Assembly (NCBI GenBank): GCA_920105625.2 | Contig: OV050031.1 | Span: 84,577,995-84,641,994 of the forward strand | Length of the DNA stretch: 64,000 nt | Reading direction: 5' to 3' | Source: Clusia tigrina | Taxonomy: Eukaryota; Arthropoda; Insecta; Diptera; Clusiidae | Part shown: piece after piece, positions 1 through 10,051 of the stretch | How the letters are laid out: the number at the start of each line of letters is the position of its first letter | Position numbering within the stretch: the stretch's first letter is position 1 | Notes under the pieces: model-generated | What the model was told of the DNA's origin: nothing | Databases searched by the model: none | What the model saw: the letters and a program-made list of their open reading frames with translations, nothing else | Position numbers and translations under genes: made by a program

Positions 1-277
1 AACCTGCCATTTCCACCGTTTTGTTGGCACTTTGCGAATTCGTTGTTTTTTCTGCGCAGTGATATCTATTTCAATAGCCCGGGGATCACTGTGTGTGTAT
101 ATGCTGCTGACTTCCCACTGTGCGTTGCGAGTTATAACATTGTGTGCGAAGGTGAGGTCTATCACGGAACCCCTCCTGCCTGTTTCGAATGTATTCTTGC
201 CACCGTGGTTTAAAAGGTCTAACGATAATGGAGCTAGGCATTCGAGCAGAATTCTTCCTCGCTGATCTGTGCGTGTA
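1..277 (-). mobile_element. R1-clade LINE copy 1, ORF2 endonuclease part, left of the mariner
   Basis: This is the continuation of the LINE that resumes at 1548 on the other side of the mariner. It aligns base for base with 20930-21233 of LINE copy 2, apart from a 33-bp in-frame deletion near base 36. On the minus strand it encodes the C-terminal part of the endonuclease domain, including the S-D-H-R block (THSDHRAIEID in copy 2). The element continues beyond the left edge, so its reverse transcriptase and 3' end are not visible here. Confidence 0.85.
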
Positions 278-297
278 CAGGGTTGCCCAAATTCGAC
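278..297 (+). repeat. Terminal inverted repeat, left end of mariner
   Basis: These 20 bases match the reverse complement of 1526-1545 exactly. Similarity then resumes after a 3-base gap, so the full inverted repeat is a little longer. Confidence 0.93.
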
Positions 298-393
298 GGA
301 CCCATGTTTTTGTTAAAAAAATCAAAGAAAAAATAAAAATTTGGCGGTTGGCAATCTTAATCATTTAATTTGTTCCAAGTAGATTTGTTTACA

Positions 394-1435
394 TCAATTT
401 TTGAATATGATATCTCTTTTTGCAGCATTTTCCATCGTTTTCGCCAACATTTCGGCCGGAATAGCGGCTATTTCTTCACGAATGTTGTCCTTGAGCTCTT
501 CTACGGTCCTTGGCTTGTTAACGTAAACCTTTGACTTCAAATATCCGAACAAGAAGAAGTCAGGCGGCGTCAAATCGGGCGAACGCGGTGGCCAGTCCAA
601 ATCACCACTTTTCGACATCAAACGGCCCGGAAACAAATTCTTCAGAAAATCGATTGTTATGCGACTTGTGTGCGGTGGAGCGCCGTCTTGTTGAAACCAG
701 AACTGCCTCATACGCTTTCGACGAATAATTGGCATCACAAAATTGGTCATCATGTCGCGATAACGCTAATGGTTGATGGTAACAGCATGGCCATTTTCAT
801 TTTGGAAGAAAAACGGCCCAATGACCGTTTTCGCACTAACGCCGCACCAAACTGTGACTTTTTCGTCATGAAGAGGCACTTCTTGAATCTCCTGAGGATT
901 TTCAGTGGCGTAAATACGGCAATTTTGCTTATTTACGGTCCCATTCAATGTGAAATGGGCTTCATCGGACATGATAATTTTGTTCCAAAATTGCTCGTCA
1001 TCTTCGGCCATTTCGATGACTCTTTGGGCCCATTCCAATCGACGAGGCTTGTCCGCAGGCAACAATCTTTGCGTCAATTGAATTTTGTACGGGAACAAAT
1101 GCAAATCAACGCGAATAATCCGTTGTAAAGTGGACCGAGCCATGCCCAACTGCTGAGAACGGCGTTTTTGGGATGTTCTTGGGGACCTCTCAACACTGGC
1201 TCGTACGGCAGCGATATTCTCGGCCGATCGCCTTGGTCGACTTTTATTTGGCCTCTTCGGATTAGGCCTCACCAGTCGAAAATTGTTAGTATAAACGCTT
1301 AATGGTGTTCTTAGAAGGCGCACTTCTCACATTTTTTAAGTTTTTAAAAGCACGTTGAGTTTTCACAATTGACTTCTTCTGTTTAATGTAAATTTCAACT
1401 ATTTCAGAGCGCTCGCGTGGCGTGTATTGTTCCAT
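394..1435 (-). pseudogene. DD41D mariner transposase, broken by one frameshift and one stop
   Basis: The gene reads leftward from an ATG at 1435. The first ~45 residues resemble the N-terminal helix-turn-helix found in this group (DUF4817-like, beginning MEQYTPRERSEIVEIY). The frame is lost around 1283-1300 and continues in the next frame (1323-766), which holds the second helix-turn-helix and the first catalytic Asp (IMSDEAHF). A TAG at 766-768 interrupts the gene. The same frame then continues (753-394) with the second Asp (WFQQDGAPPH) and the third (SPDLTPPDFFLF). The spacing of 41 residues between the last two defines DD41D. The three acidic residues are present, so catalysis is lost through the frame breaks rather than active-site change. 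Normal role: cut-and-paste transposition at TA. Confidence 0.88.
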
Positions 1436-1525
1436 GGTAAAAATCTGCTTGGACTGACGCTTCAAACGCGGTATGTCATTAAGCGATCTGACATCTCTGT
1501 CAAAAGTTATGGCGTTGCCAGATGG

Positions 1526-1545
1526 GTCGAATTTGGGCAACCCTG
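1526..1545 (-). repeat. Terminal inverted repeat, right end of mariner
   Basis: Perfect inverted match to 278-297. A TA target duplication follows directly at 1546-1547. Confidence 0.93.
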
Positions 1546-1547
1546 TA

Positions 1548-1931
1548 CTTCCCCATGCTGTGGACCAGGCGTTGAAGTCTCCTGCTACTACGACCGGACT
1601 TTTACCTCGCGCTTCTATCACCAAGGCCATCAACATCCTCTCGAAGTCATCTAGAGTCATACTGGGGGAGCATAGCATGAAAAAAGTACACATTTTTTAT
1701 TTTCGCCCATGTGAAACCATTTTCCGCTATTGTCATGTTCTGCTGAATTGAGCTATCGTTACTTGCCCATATAGGAGCTTTACCGTGGGCATCCTGTACC
1801 CAGTTGTGACAATTTAAATTTCGGTATTGTTCACACAATAGCCCCACGTCGAATGTTTGTTCGAACATAGTTTGGGTCAGGAGATCCTGGGCCGCCGCGC
1901 ATCGGTTTAAGTTTAGTTGCACGATTCTCAT
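1548..1931 (-). pseudogene. R1-clade ORF2, N-terminal endonuclease part (copy 1), frames broken
   Basis: ORF2 starts at the ATG at 1931, overlapping the ORF1 stop, with the typical R1 opening MRIVQLNLNRC. The first frame runs to about 1680 and then fails. The usual endonuclease block SCYAPPS can be read only by moving through a second frame at the T6 run near 1683 and a third at the C5 run near 1670, after which MTLDDFERML and the catalytic GDFNAW block follow. The mariner then cuts the gene at 1546. Normal role: nicks target DNA to prime reverse transcription. Copy 2 has the same two shifts. Confidence 0.8.
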
Positions 1932-3256
1932 TGTCCACAATCTTTCCTCGCCTTCTGATATACAGGACATTTGTAGCTGCCAGCTGCATGAGTGCCTTCG
2001 CATAGAGCGCACCTCTCTTTGCTTTTACAGGTTGCTGCTAGGTGGCCCTTTTCGCCGCACCTTCTACACATGTCTGTTTTGTCTATGGGTTCATTACAGT
2101 GAAGCGCCAGATGACCGTAACCCCAGCATCTGAAGCAACGCTTAAGTGATACCGTCTCCCGAATTCTGCAATTTACCCATCCGATTTGTATATTACGCGC
2201 AGTCAGTAATTTTTTGGCATCATTTGCGGGAAGATCGATGTACGCTGTCTGCGTACCGTCATAGCACTTTCGCATATTGTTTATTGCCGAGACGTCCGGC
2301 CTACTGATGTTACCCTTTTCCTTCAAGGCGTCCCAAATCTCCTCGGGGGTAGTAATCATATCCACATCTCTACATTGTATTCTGATGCAGTGCGTTTTTG
2401 CCACTACTTTTGCCGCATCTCTGAGAACTTCCTCCACCGCCGCTTTATACTTTGCCGTCTTATTTTCGGGAGCACTCTTAAGCTTGATTACCAAGTCTCC
2501 TTTGTTACCCTGGTATATGCGCCTAACATCTCCCCCTAGCTCTTTCAACGCACTACTGGCTTTCACCGTTTTTAGGATGTCGGCGTATGACGATGCACGC
2601 GCTGCCGTAATTATGATGGCATCCGGTCTAGGTTTTATATCGTAGGCTATAGCGTCTTGTTGCTTTTTCCTTGGTTTTTTTTCCACCTTTGTCCACCGTT
2701 CCTTCTCTTGCGGTTTTGGGGCATCATCTCCTGTTTGTGGGCATTGTACATGCGTGACCACCTCTTTCCTGGCTGGTGCCTTGGGACAGACGACCTGCGC
2801 AAGTGGAATTTCAACTGCCGCGCTAAGATCGTTATTTGCTCGCACTCTTTTCACGGGCCCCGTTGTTGCATGGCAGTTCATTATTGTTTTCCCTGTCGGA
2901 CTGGCGTTGGCCCTTCGCCTCTTCCCAGATCCCGTGTTCACTCCGACTGTGATCGTGCTCGGCTGTGGAGCGTTTTGAATGGTGCGCATGCTCTTTAATT
3001 GCATCTCGATCTCGACGTGTTTTGCCTTCATAACCGCTGCTAGTCGTTTTACCTCATTATGCACATTTGGCTTAATCTTGCAAAACTGCAGTAAATCATT
3101 TATGGCCTTCCCCAGAGCTGTCATTTGAGCATTGAGGGGTGTTACCGCAACTTCTGTTCGTTCCTTTGCTGCTCCAGTGTCCAGAGTGGATATAGGCGGA
3201 GTTGATACTGCCAGGGCACCTGGTAGTTTTTCGTCCGATTTTTCCACTGTCTTCAT
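1928..3256 (-). CDS. R1-clade LINE ORF1 (Gag-like RNA-binding protein), open in copy 1
   Basis: The product is a 442-residue Gag-like protein expected to bind the LINE RNA and form the ribonucleoprotein used in target-primed reverse transcription. The ATG at 3256 is the first in this frame; the frame is open further upstream to 3328 but only without an ATG. The C-terminal ~65 residues hold three zinc knuckles: CFRCWGYGHLALHC and CRRCGEKGHLAATC (both CX2CX4HX4C), then CALCEGTHAAGSYKC (CX2CX3HX6C), the usual R1/I-clade trio. The middle is Lys-rich. The TGA stop overlaps the ORF2 ATG (ATGA at 1928-1931). In copy 2 the same gene has a nonsense codon. An out-of-frame reading frame just upstream (3306-3527) may be a displaced N-terminus, so even this copy could be shortened. 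Confidence 0.85.
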   Translation of the reverse strand: MKTVEKSDEKLPGALAVSTPPISTLDTGAAKERTEVAVTPLNAQMTALGKAINDLLQFCKIKPNVHNEVKRLAAVMKAKHVEIEMQLKSMRTIQNAPQPSTITVGVNTGSGKRRRANASPTGKTIMNCHATTGPVKRVRANNDLSAAVEIPLAQVVCPKAPARKEVVTHVQCPQTGDDAPKPQEKERWTKVEKKPRKKQQDAIAYDIKPRPDAIIITAARASSYADILKTVKASSALKELGGDVRRIYQGNKGDLVIKLKSAPENKTAKYKAAVEEVLRDAAKVVAKTHCIRIQCRDVDMITTPEEIWDALKEKGNISRPDVSAINNMRKCYDGTQTAYIDLPANDAKKLLTARNIQIGWVNCRIRETVSLKRCFRCWGYGHLALHCNEPIDKTDMCRRCGEKGHLAATCKSKERCALCEGTHAAGSYKCPVYQKARKDCGQ

Positions 3257-3305
3257 TTTGTACCCCTCCTGTTGGCTTATAATTTGTAGTGGTAAGGGAG
3301 CCCGT

Positions 3306-3527
3306 TTAGAGAGATACTGGTGTCCCAATTATGTCACTGTGTGTACTTTGAGCATCGCCTGTTACATCATTTTCATTTTGTCCACCTGATACGCCGTATG
3401 CTGACAGTACTTTGCCGTGTGGCGGTGATCTTTCGATGAGAGAGCTTCTATTGAAGATATCCGCTACGCCTGTTGTCTGCATATTGTTATCGTTATTTAG
3501 AGTTTTTTGGTTTGTTTGCTTGTCCAT
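3306..3527 (-). pseudogene. Upstream 73-residue frame, possible displaced ORF1 N-terminus (copy 1)
   Basis: An ATG at 3527 opens a frame of 73 residues (beginning MDKQTNQKTLNNDN) that ends at 3306, 50 bases before the ORF1 ATG. It overlaps the ATG-less upstream extension of the ORF1 frame (to 3328). A one-base change in the TCTCTC run near 3310 would join the two. It could be a true N-terminus lost by an indel, or an upstream ORF. Copy 2 has the identical arrangement at 22992-23213. No domain was recognised. Confidence 0.4.
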
Positions 3528-4104
3528 GTAATATGGGCCCAATCTCACAACCGCTGTGTCCTCTCGTGCAAGTAGTTTCCGTAAGTCCCATGGTTATCTA
3601 TGAATTCAGGGAGGCCATGCGGGGGCTGACATTGTTCCTTATGGGGAACAGTGTTCAGGGCCAGACTTCGAGCCGGAACTAATGGGGAGTTATCTCAACC
3701 CAAACCTAAGTGGCCACGGCTGTGGCTACGAGCTTCGAACGTATTGTGAGACCTGCCAGGTTTTAAAAGGACGGAAGAAGTAGCGAATCTTTCTGGAAGC
3801 CATTTCAGCAAGATTTCACTCCGCCTACTGAGGTAACAGGGATCCACTACTCCAGCCCAGTGTCGTCTGCTTCCTTTCCAGTATACCATAATCAGAATCT
3901 TACTGGATTCAATCCTAATAGCCATAAAGCCGGCATTCTTACTTTAAACAGCCGCTCCTAACATGAAGAACAGACGCTGACCAGTGAAACCACTCATTTT
4001 GTGTCCGTTGCTCCTGGATTTATAATTTCACAATGCGAGTGCAAAGTGAAGGGTACACATTCTTCAAAAGAGGCGGTGTCAACTCGCCACTGTCACGGGA
4101 ATAG
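3528..4104 (-). other. LINE copy 1 5' untranslated region
   Basis: This non-coding stretch lies between the satellite junction and the first LINE reading frame. It is identical or nearly so to 23214-23790. R1-clade elements carry internal promoters here, but no promoter motif could be identified with confidence. Confidence 0.65.
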
Positions 4105-7100
4105 GCAGATAGGGGTAGGTAAAGGCATAGAGAAGGCAGCAGACCCCCCAATCGATAGCGGCAACGACTAAGACGCCCACAGAGACGCTGACAGAGGCTG
4201 CGACGCCGACTGAGACGCCCACTGAGGCAGATGTGGGTAGATACTAGCATAGAGAAGGCAGCAGACCCCCAATCGACAGCGGAAGCGCGTGAGACGCCTA
4301 TAGAGACGCTGACAGAGGCTGCGACGCCGACTGAGACGCCGACTGAGCCAGATAGGGGTAGATATAGGCATAGAGAAGGCAGCAGACCCCCCAATCGACA
4401 ATGCCAGCGACTGAAACGCCTACAAAGACGCTGACAGAGGCTGCGACGCCGACTGAGACGCCGACTGAGGCTGAAAGGGGTAGATAAGGGCATAGAGAAG
4501 GCAGCGGACCCCCAATCGACAGCGGCAACGACTGAGACGCTTACAGAGACGCTGACAGAGGCTGCGACGCCGACTGAGATGCCGACTGAGGCAGATAGGG
4601 GTCGATATAGGCATAGAGAAGGCAGCAGACCCCCCAATCGACTGCAGCAGCGACTGAGACGTCTACAGAAACGCTGACCGGGGCTGCGACGCCGACTGAG
4701 GCAGATAGGGGTAGATATAGGCATAGAGAAGGCAGAAGACCCCCCAATCGACTGCGGCAGCGACTAAGACGCCTACAGAGACGCAGACAGAAGCTGCGAC
4801 GCCGACTGAGACGCCGACTGAGGCAGATAGGGGTAGAAAAGGGCATAGAGAAGGCAGCAGACCCCCCAATCGACAGCGGCAACGACTGAGACGCCTACAG
4901 AAATGCTGACAAAGGCTGCTGGGGCAGATAGGTAGATAAAGGCACAGAGGGGGCAGCAGACCGCCAATCGACAGCGGCAGCGCCTGAGACGCCTACAGAG
5001 ACGCTGACAGAGGCTGCGACGCCGACTGAGACGCCGACTGAGGCAGATAGGGGTAGATATAGGCATAGAGAAGGCAGCAGACCCCCAAACTACAGCGCCA
5101 GCGACTGAGACGCCTACAGAGACGCTAACAGAGGCTGCGACGCCGACTGAGACGCCGACTGAGGCAGATAGGGGTAGATATAGGCATAGAGAAGGAAGCA
5201 GATCCCCCAATCGACTGCAGCAGCGACTGAGACGTCTACAGAAATGCTGACAGATGCTGCGAGGCATAGAGAAGTCAGCAGACCCCCCAATCGGCAGCGG
5301 CAGCGACTGAAACGCCTACAGAAACGCTGACAGAGGCTGCGACGCTGACTGAGGCAGATAGGGGTAGATATAGGCATAGAGAAGTCAGCAGACCCCTCAA
5401 TCGACAGCGGCAACGACAGCGACGCCTACAGAGACTATGACAGAGGCTGCGACGCCGACTGAGACGTCCACTGAGGCACATATGGGTAGATACTGGCATA
5501 GAGAAGGCAGCAGACCCCCTATCGACAGCGGCAGCAGTTGAGACGCCTGTAGAGATGCTGACAGAGGCTGCAACGCCGACTGAGACGCCGACTGAGGCAG
5601 ATAGGGGTAGATATAGGCATAGAGAAGGCAGCAGACCCCTCCAATCGACAGCGCCAGCGACTGAGACGCCTACAGAGACGCTGACAGAGCCTGCGACGCC
5701 GACTGAGGCAGATAGGGGTAGATATGCATAGAGATAGGCATAGAGAAGACAGCAAACCCCACAATCGACTGCAGCAGCGACTGAGACGCCTACAGAAACG
5801 CTGACAGAGGCTGCGACGCTGACTGAGGCAGATAGGGGTAGATATAGGCATAGAGAAGTCAGCAGACCCCTCAATCGACAGCGGCAACGACAGCGACGCC
5901 TACAGAGACGCTGACAGAGGCTGCGACGCCAAATGAGCCGCTGACTGGGGCAGATAGGGGTAGATATAGGCACAGAGAAGGCAGCAGACCTCCCAATCGA
6001 CAGCGGCAGCGACTGAGACACACACAGAGACGCTGACAGAGGCTGCGACGCCGACTGAGACGCCGACTGATGCAGATAGGGGTAGATATAGGCATAGAGA
6101 ATGCAGCAGACCCCCCAATCGACAGCGGCTGCAACTGAGACGCCTACAGATTCGCTGACAGAGGCTGCGATGCCGACTGAGGTAGATAGGGGTAGACATA
6201 GGCACAGAGAAGGCAGCAGACCGCCCAATCGACAGCGGCAGCGACTGAGACGCCTACAGAGACGCTGACAGAGGCTGCGACGCCAAATGAGCCGCTGACT
6301 GGGGCAGATAGGGGTAGATATAGGCACAGAGAAGGCAGCAGACCGCCAATCTACAGCGGCAGCAACTGACACGTCTACAGAGATGCCAATTGAGACGCAG
6401 ACTGAGGTAGATAGGGGTAGATATAGGTACAGATATAGGCAGCAGACCCCCCCCCAATCGACAGCGGCAGCGCCTGAGACACCTACAGAGACGCTGACAG
6501 AGGCTACGACGCGGACTGAGATCCCGACTCACAGGCAGATATGGGTAGATATAGGCATAGAGAAGGCAGCAGACCCCCCAATCGACAGCGGCAGCGACTG
6601 AGACGCCTACAGAAACACTGACAGGGTCTGCGAAGCCGACAGAAGCAGATAGGGGTAGGTAAAGGCATAAAGAAGCCAGCAGACCCCCCAATCGAGACGC
6701 TGACAGAGGCTGCGACACCGACTGAGACGCCGACTGAGGCAGATAGGGGTATATATAGGCATAAAGAAGGCAGAAGTCGCCCCAATCGACAGCGGCAGCG
6801 ACTGAGACGCCCACAGAGACGTTGACAGAGGCTGCGACGCCGACTGAGACGCCCACTGAGGCAGATATGGGTAGATGCTGGCATAGAGAAGGCAGCAGAC
6901 CCCCAATCGACAGCGGCAGCGCTTGAGACGCCTATAGACACGCTGACAGAGGCTACAACGCCGACTGAGACGCCGACTGAGGTAGATAGGGGTAGATATA
7001 GGCATAGAGAAGGCAGCAGACCCCCCCAATCGACAGCGCCAGTGACTGAGACGCCTACAGAGATGCTGACAGAGGCTGCGATGCCGACTGAGGTAGATAG

Positions 7101-7564
7101 GGGTCGATATAGGCATAGAGAAGGCAGCAGACCCCCCAATCGACAGCGGCAGCGACTGAGACGCCTACAGAGACGCTGACAGAGGCTGCGATGCCGACTG
7201 AGGTAGATAGGGGTAGATATAGGCAAAGATAATGCAGCAGACTCCCCAATCGACAGCGGCAGCGCCTGAGACGCCTGCAGAGACGCTGACAGGGGCTGCG
7301 ACGCCGACTGAGAAGCCGACTGAGGTAGATAGGGGTAGGTATTGGCATAGAGAAGGCAGCAGACTCCCCCAATCGACAGCGGCAGCGACTGAGACACCTA
7401 CAGAGACGCTGACAGAGGCTGCGACGCCGACTGAGACGCCGACTGAGGCAGATAGGGGTAGATATAGGCATAGAGAAAGTAGCAGACCCACAATCGACAG
7501 CGGCAGCGACTGAGATACCTACAGATACGCTGATAGGGTCTGCGAAGCGGATTGATGCAGATAG

Positions 7565-7566
<2 letters not shown>
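4105..7566 (+). repeat. GC-rich satellite, left block (~29 monomers of ~110/122 bp)
   Basis: Tandem monomers are built around 'gcagcagaccccccaatcga', 'cgacgccgactgag' and 'gcagataggggtagatatag'. The two length classes differ by one extra 'gagacgccgact' unit. This block is the most diverged of the three, with odd monomers such as the one at 4915-4960 and those near 6380-6540. Its first ~350 bp match 23791-24140 almost perfectly. Its last ten bases, gcagataggg at 7557-7566, touch the LINE poly(A) tail. The minus-strand reading frames here are a property of the repeat, not genes. Confidence 0.95.
7557..7566 (+). repeat. Target-site duplication of LINE copy 2, 3' side (gcagataggg)
   Basis: The ten bases gcagataggg precede the LINE tail. 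The same ten bases follow the LINE 5' end at 23791-23800. Because the motif belongs to every satellite monomer, two neighbouring monomers could give the same picture, so the length of a true duplication is not certain. Confidence 0.6.

Positions 7567-7594
<28 letters not shown>
7567..7594 (-). other. Poly(A) tail of LINE copy 2
   Basis: A run of 28 T on the plus strand lies exactly between the LINE 3' untranslated region and satellite DNA. It marks the 3' end made by target-primed reverse transcription. Confidence 0.95.
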
Positions 7595-7595
<1 letters not shown>

Positions 7596-7728
7596 CGAGG
7601 TGTAAAGCAGTGTGGGGCTTTAACCCACTAAAATCACCCCGATGTCCGGACGGATTATCCTCTCGGGACCTCACCGTTAGGTAATACGTCGAGATGCCGT
7701 TACGAGCGTTACCGCTCAATCGTCAGTC

Positions 7729-10051
7729 TTAGGTCTGTCCATTTTCAGTCCTACTTCTTGAAACATCCCTATTAACGTTTTCCTCAGCACTGCGCTGGCT
7801 TAGGCGTGCTGCTGTTCGGGCGCGTTCAGTGTTCCGCAGAGTTATCAGCATAATGGATACTGTAGAACAAACTGCCTCCCATTTAGTCTCGGTTTCACAC
7901 ATATGCGCTACCAGATTAGCCACTGCTGGTTGTTCTCCTAAGATAGCGCTCATGTTGTTTCTGCTCTCGTTAAATCGCGGGCAATGAAAAAGTATATGCT
8001 GCGCGTTTTCCTGCTCTCCCGGGCAACTTGGAAAAAACGGGTCAACATCGTATTTGTATTTGTGCAAGTATTCCTTGAAGCACCCGTGGCCACTAAGCAT
8101 CTGTATCAAATAGAAGTTAAGTTCGCCGTGTGTGCGCGAGTACCATTCGTTGATATTATGTATCAGTTGGAATGTCCATCGGCCTTTGCTGGATTGCTCC
8201 CATCTTTGCTGCCATTGTTGCATGGTTTTCTGTCTTATTTCAAGCTTATCTGCAGCCGTTGGTCTTGTCACTCTCCTATACAAATCCTGCATTTCATATG
8301 CAAGCAGGTCGATTGGTGGCTTACTTGATAACACACAAATGGCATCATCCGAAACTGTCCGAAAGGCGCTAGCAACCCTTAGCGCGCTGAGCCTATGTAC
8401 AGATCTGATTCCTTTTGAGACACTCTCTGTACGCGCGACTTCTGCCCAAATTGGAGCCGCATATAGGATGATCGAGGTAGTTACCCTCGATAGTAGCTTC
8501 CTTCGACTTGATCTGGGCTCTCCCAAGTTTGGCATCATCTTTGTGAGCGCACCGTTGACGCGGGCAGCCTTTTCGCATACTGTCCTAAGGTGTTCCTTGA
8601 AGGTCAGTTTCGCGTCTATGATCACTCCCAAGTACCGCAGATACGGCTGCCATGTAATTTCGTGTCCGCCCACCGTTATTGTTATATGCTCTCTCACTTT
8701 TCTGGAGCTCAGCAGGACCACCTCTGTTTTCGGGGCCGCCAATTCCAGTTTTGAGTCATGAAGCCAGCTTCTTATTGTGACGATCGCATCATTGCATTTC
8801 ATTTGGAGCATGTCCAGCTGTTTAGCTACTGCTACCACAGCAATGTCGTCCGCATAGCCTACCACCATAGTATCTTCCGGTAGGTCCAGTTGGAGTATGT
8901 CATTGTACATACCATTCCATAATGAAGGGCCGAGCACAGAACCCTTGGGTACTCCCCCCGTGATCCTATATTGCTTTGCCCCTTCGTCCGTATCGTACAG
9001 TAGTACTCGGTTGTCAAAATAACTAGCTAAAATTCGCAACAAGTACTCCGGGACAGCGAATTTCCGGAGGGCGCTTATGATTAATGGCCAACTCGCCGAG
9101 TACAAAGCGTTCTTCACATCCATTGTGATCACTGCGCAGTATTTTTTGCTTCCATTTACCCATCTCTTCCCGCTGAGTGCTTCTCTTGCAATATCCATCA
9201 CTGCTTCGACTGCATCCACGGTGGATCGCGATCTCCGAAATCCAAATTGATTTGCGGCCAATCCTCCTGGCTTTTCAAGTGATTCTTGCAGTCTATCGCA
9301 GATAATTCTCTCTAAGATTTTACCCAGCGTATCGAGCATGCAAATTGGTCTGTACGAGAATGGGTGGTCCGGCTGCTTTCCGGGCTTAAGCAGTAATACC
9401 AGCCTCTGTCTTTTCCAAATATCTGGGTATATTCCCTCGCTTAAGCACGCATTGTACACCTGCGTGAAGATTTCAGGTGTTGCCTTGACCGCCGCTTTTA
9501 CCGCAATATTGGGCAAACCGTCTAGCCCGGGTGCTTTACCGTCAGCGATTTTCCGCAGAGTGAACACTACCTCATCAGTGGAAATCTCGGGGATTTCTGT
9601 GCTGTTTATTTGTTGGCCGTTGTACAGAATTGTTTCCTCCTGTGGGGGAAAGAGCGCTGCAACCACCGTACGCATCAATTTATTTTCTGTTGGTTGCGGT
9701 GCTCTTGGCCCTTTAAGTTTGGCCATCACTGCCTTGTATGCGTTACCCCATGGATCGAGATCAGAACTGTCGTAGAGCTCCTTAAAATATGCGTTTTTGC
9801 TGTTTTTAATGGCTACTTTCAATACTTTCCTACACTCTTTATGTACTTGATGCAGCGTTTCAAAAATTGGCCTATTGCGAGCTCGTTTTGCCTTTCTGCG
9901 CGCTTGGTTACATCTTTTCCTCGCATTAGCGATTTCCTCATTCCACCAGTAGACTGGTTTCCTCACAATTCTGTTTGATATTCTTGGCATTGCCACGTCA
10001 CAGGCCATGCTGAGTTTGTCCGTTATGCTGACCGCCATCTTTTCTGCCGTG
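7729..10051 (-). pseudogene. R1-clade ORF2, reverse transcriptase and C-terminal part (copy 2)
   Basis: The frame is open from the gypsy junction to its stop at 7729-7731, about 774 residues. It encodes the LINE reverse transcriptase: NQFGFRRSRSTVDAV, the ITMDVKNALYSASW block with the first catalytic Asp, GGVPKGSVLGPSLWN, and the YADD catalytic pair (near 8850). The C-terminal region ends with a Cys/His knuckle (CPGEQENAQHILFHC near 8000) found in R1-clade ORF2. The frame is continuous with the ORF2 part at 20867 across the gypsy insertion, so this half was intact when the gypsy element arrived. It is classed as a pseudogene because it has been cut from its start and its endonuclease part carries frameshifts. 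Confidence 0.9.
10048..10051 (+). repeat. Gypsy element 1 target duplication (CGTG), left
   Basis: CGTG here and at 20867-20870 flank the gypsy element. Dropping one copy restores the LINE ORF2 frame. Confidence 0.9.

Larger units (their letters stand above)
278..1545 (-). mobile_element. DD41D mariner (rosa/VS-like) inserted in LINE copy 1
   Basis: This is a complete Tc1/mariner-type DNA transposon of 1268 bp. The terminal inverted repeats share 20 identical bases, CAGGGTTGCCCAAATTCGAC, at 278-297 and as the reverse complement at 1526-1545. Target TA dinucleotides flank it at 276-277 and 1546-1547. LINE copy 2 keeps the empty site, a single TA at 21232-21233, which fixes both ends exactly. 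One defective transposase gene lies inside on the minus strand. The catalytic spacing (41 residues between the second and third Asp) points to the DD41D group; the family name is from recall of that spacing, not a search. Confidence 0.93.
1548..4104 (-). mobile_element. R1-clade LINE copy 1, 5' part (5'UTR, ORF1, start of ORF2)
   Basis: This is a non-LTR retrotransposon on the minus strand. It is collinear with 21234-23790 (copy 2, constant offset 19686) with only a few substitutions. The order on the minus strand is 5' untranslated region, ORF1 with three zinc knuckles, then ORF2 beginning with an apurinic-type endonuclease. The 5' end abuts the satellite at 4104/4105. ORF1 knuckle pattern, ORF2 start (MRIVQLNLNRC) and gene overlap match the R1 clade. 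Confidence 0.88.
7567..10051 (-). mobile_element. R1-clade LINE copy 2, 3' half
   Basis: This is the 3' half of the LINE whose 5' half is at 20867-23790; the two are separated only by the gypsy element. It holds the reverse transcriptase part of ORF2, a 134-bp 3' untranslated region (7595-7728) and a 28-base poly(A) tail, seen as T28 at 7567-7594. With the gypsy element and one CGTG copy removed, the LINE is about 5.4 kb, a normal R1 length. Confidence 0.93.

Noticed and set aside
394..753. Transposase as a Tc1 (DD34E) or classical mariner (DD34D) family member
   Set aside because: The last acidic residue is Asp, and the spacing to the second Asp is 41, not 34.
4105..7566. Ribosomal intergenic spacer, suggested by an R1-clade LINE
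   Set aside because: No 28S or 18S sequence flanks the LINE or the repeats, and the LINE target is the satellite itself.
7567..7594. T28 run as a simple repeat or terminator
   Set aside because: It sits exactly at the LINE 3' end and is the poly(A) tail on the opposite strand.
7984..8761. Plus-strand frames opposite the LINE reverse transcriptase (for example 8132-8761)
   Set aside because: They are shadows of the minus-strand ORF2, which carries recognisable RT motifs.
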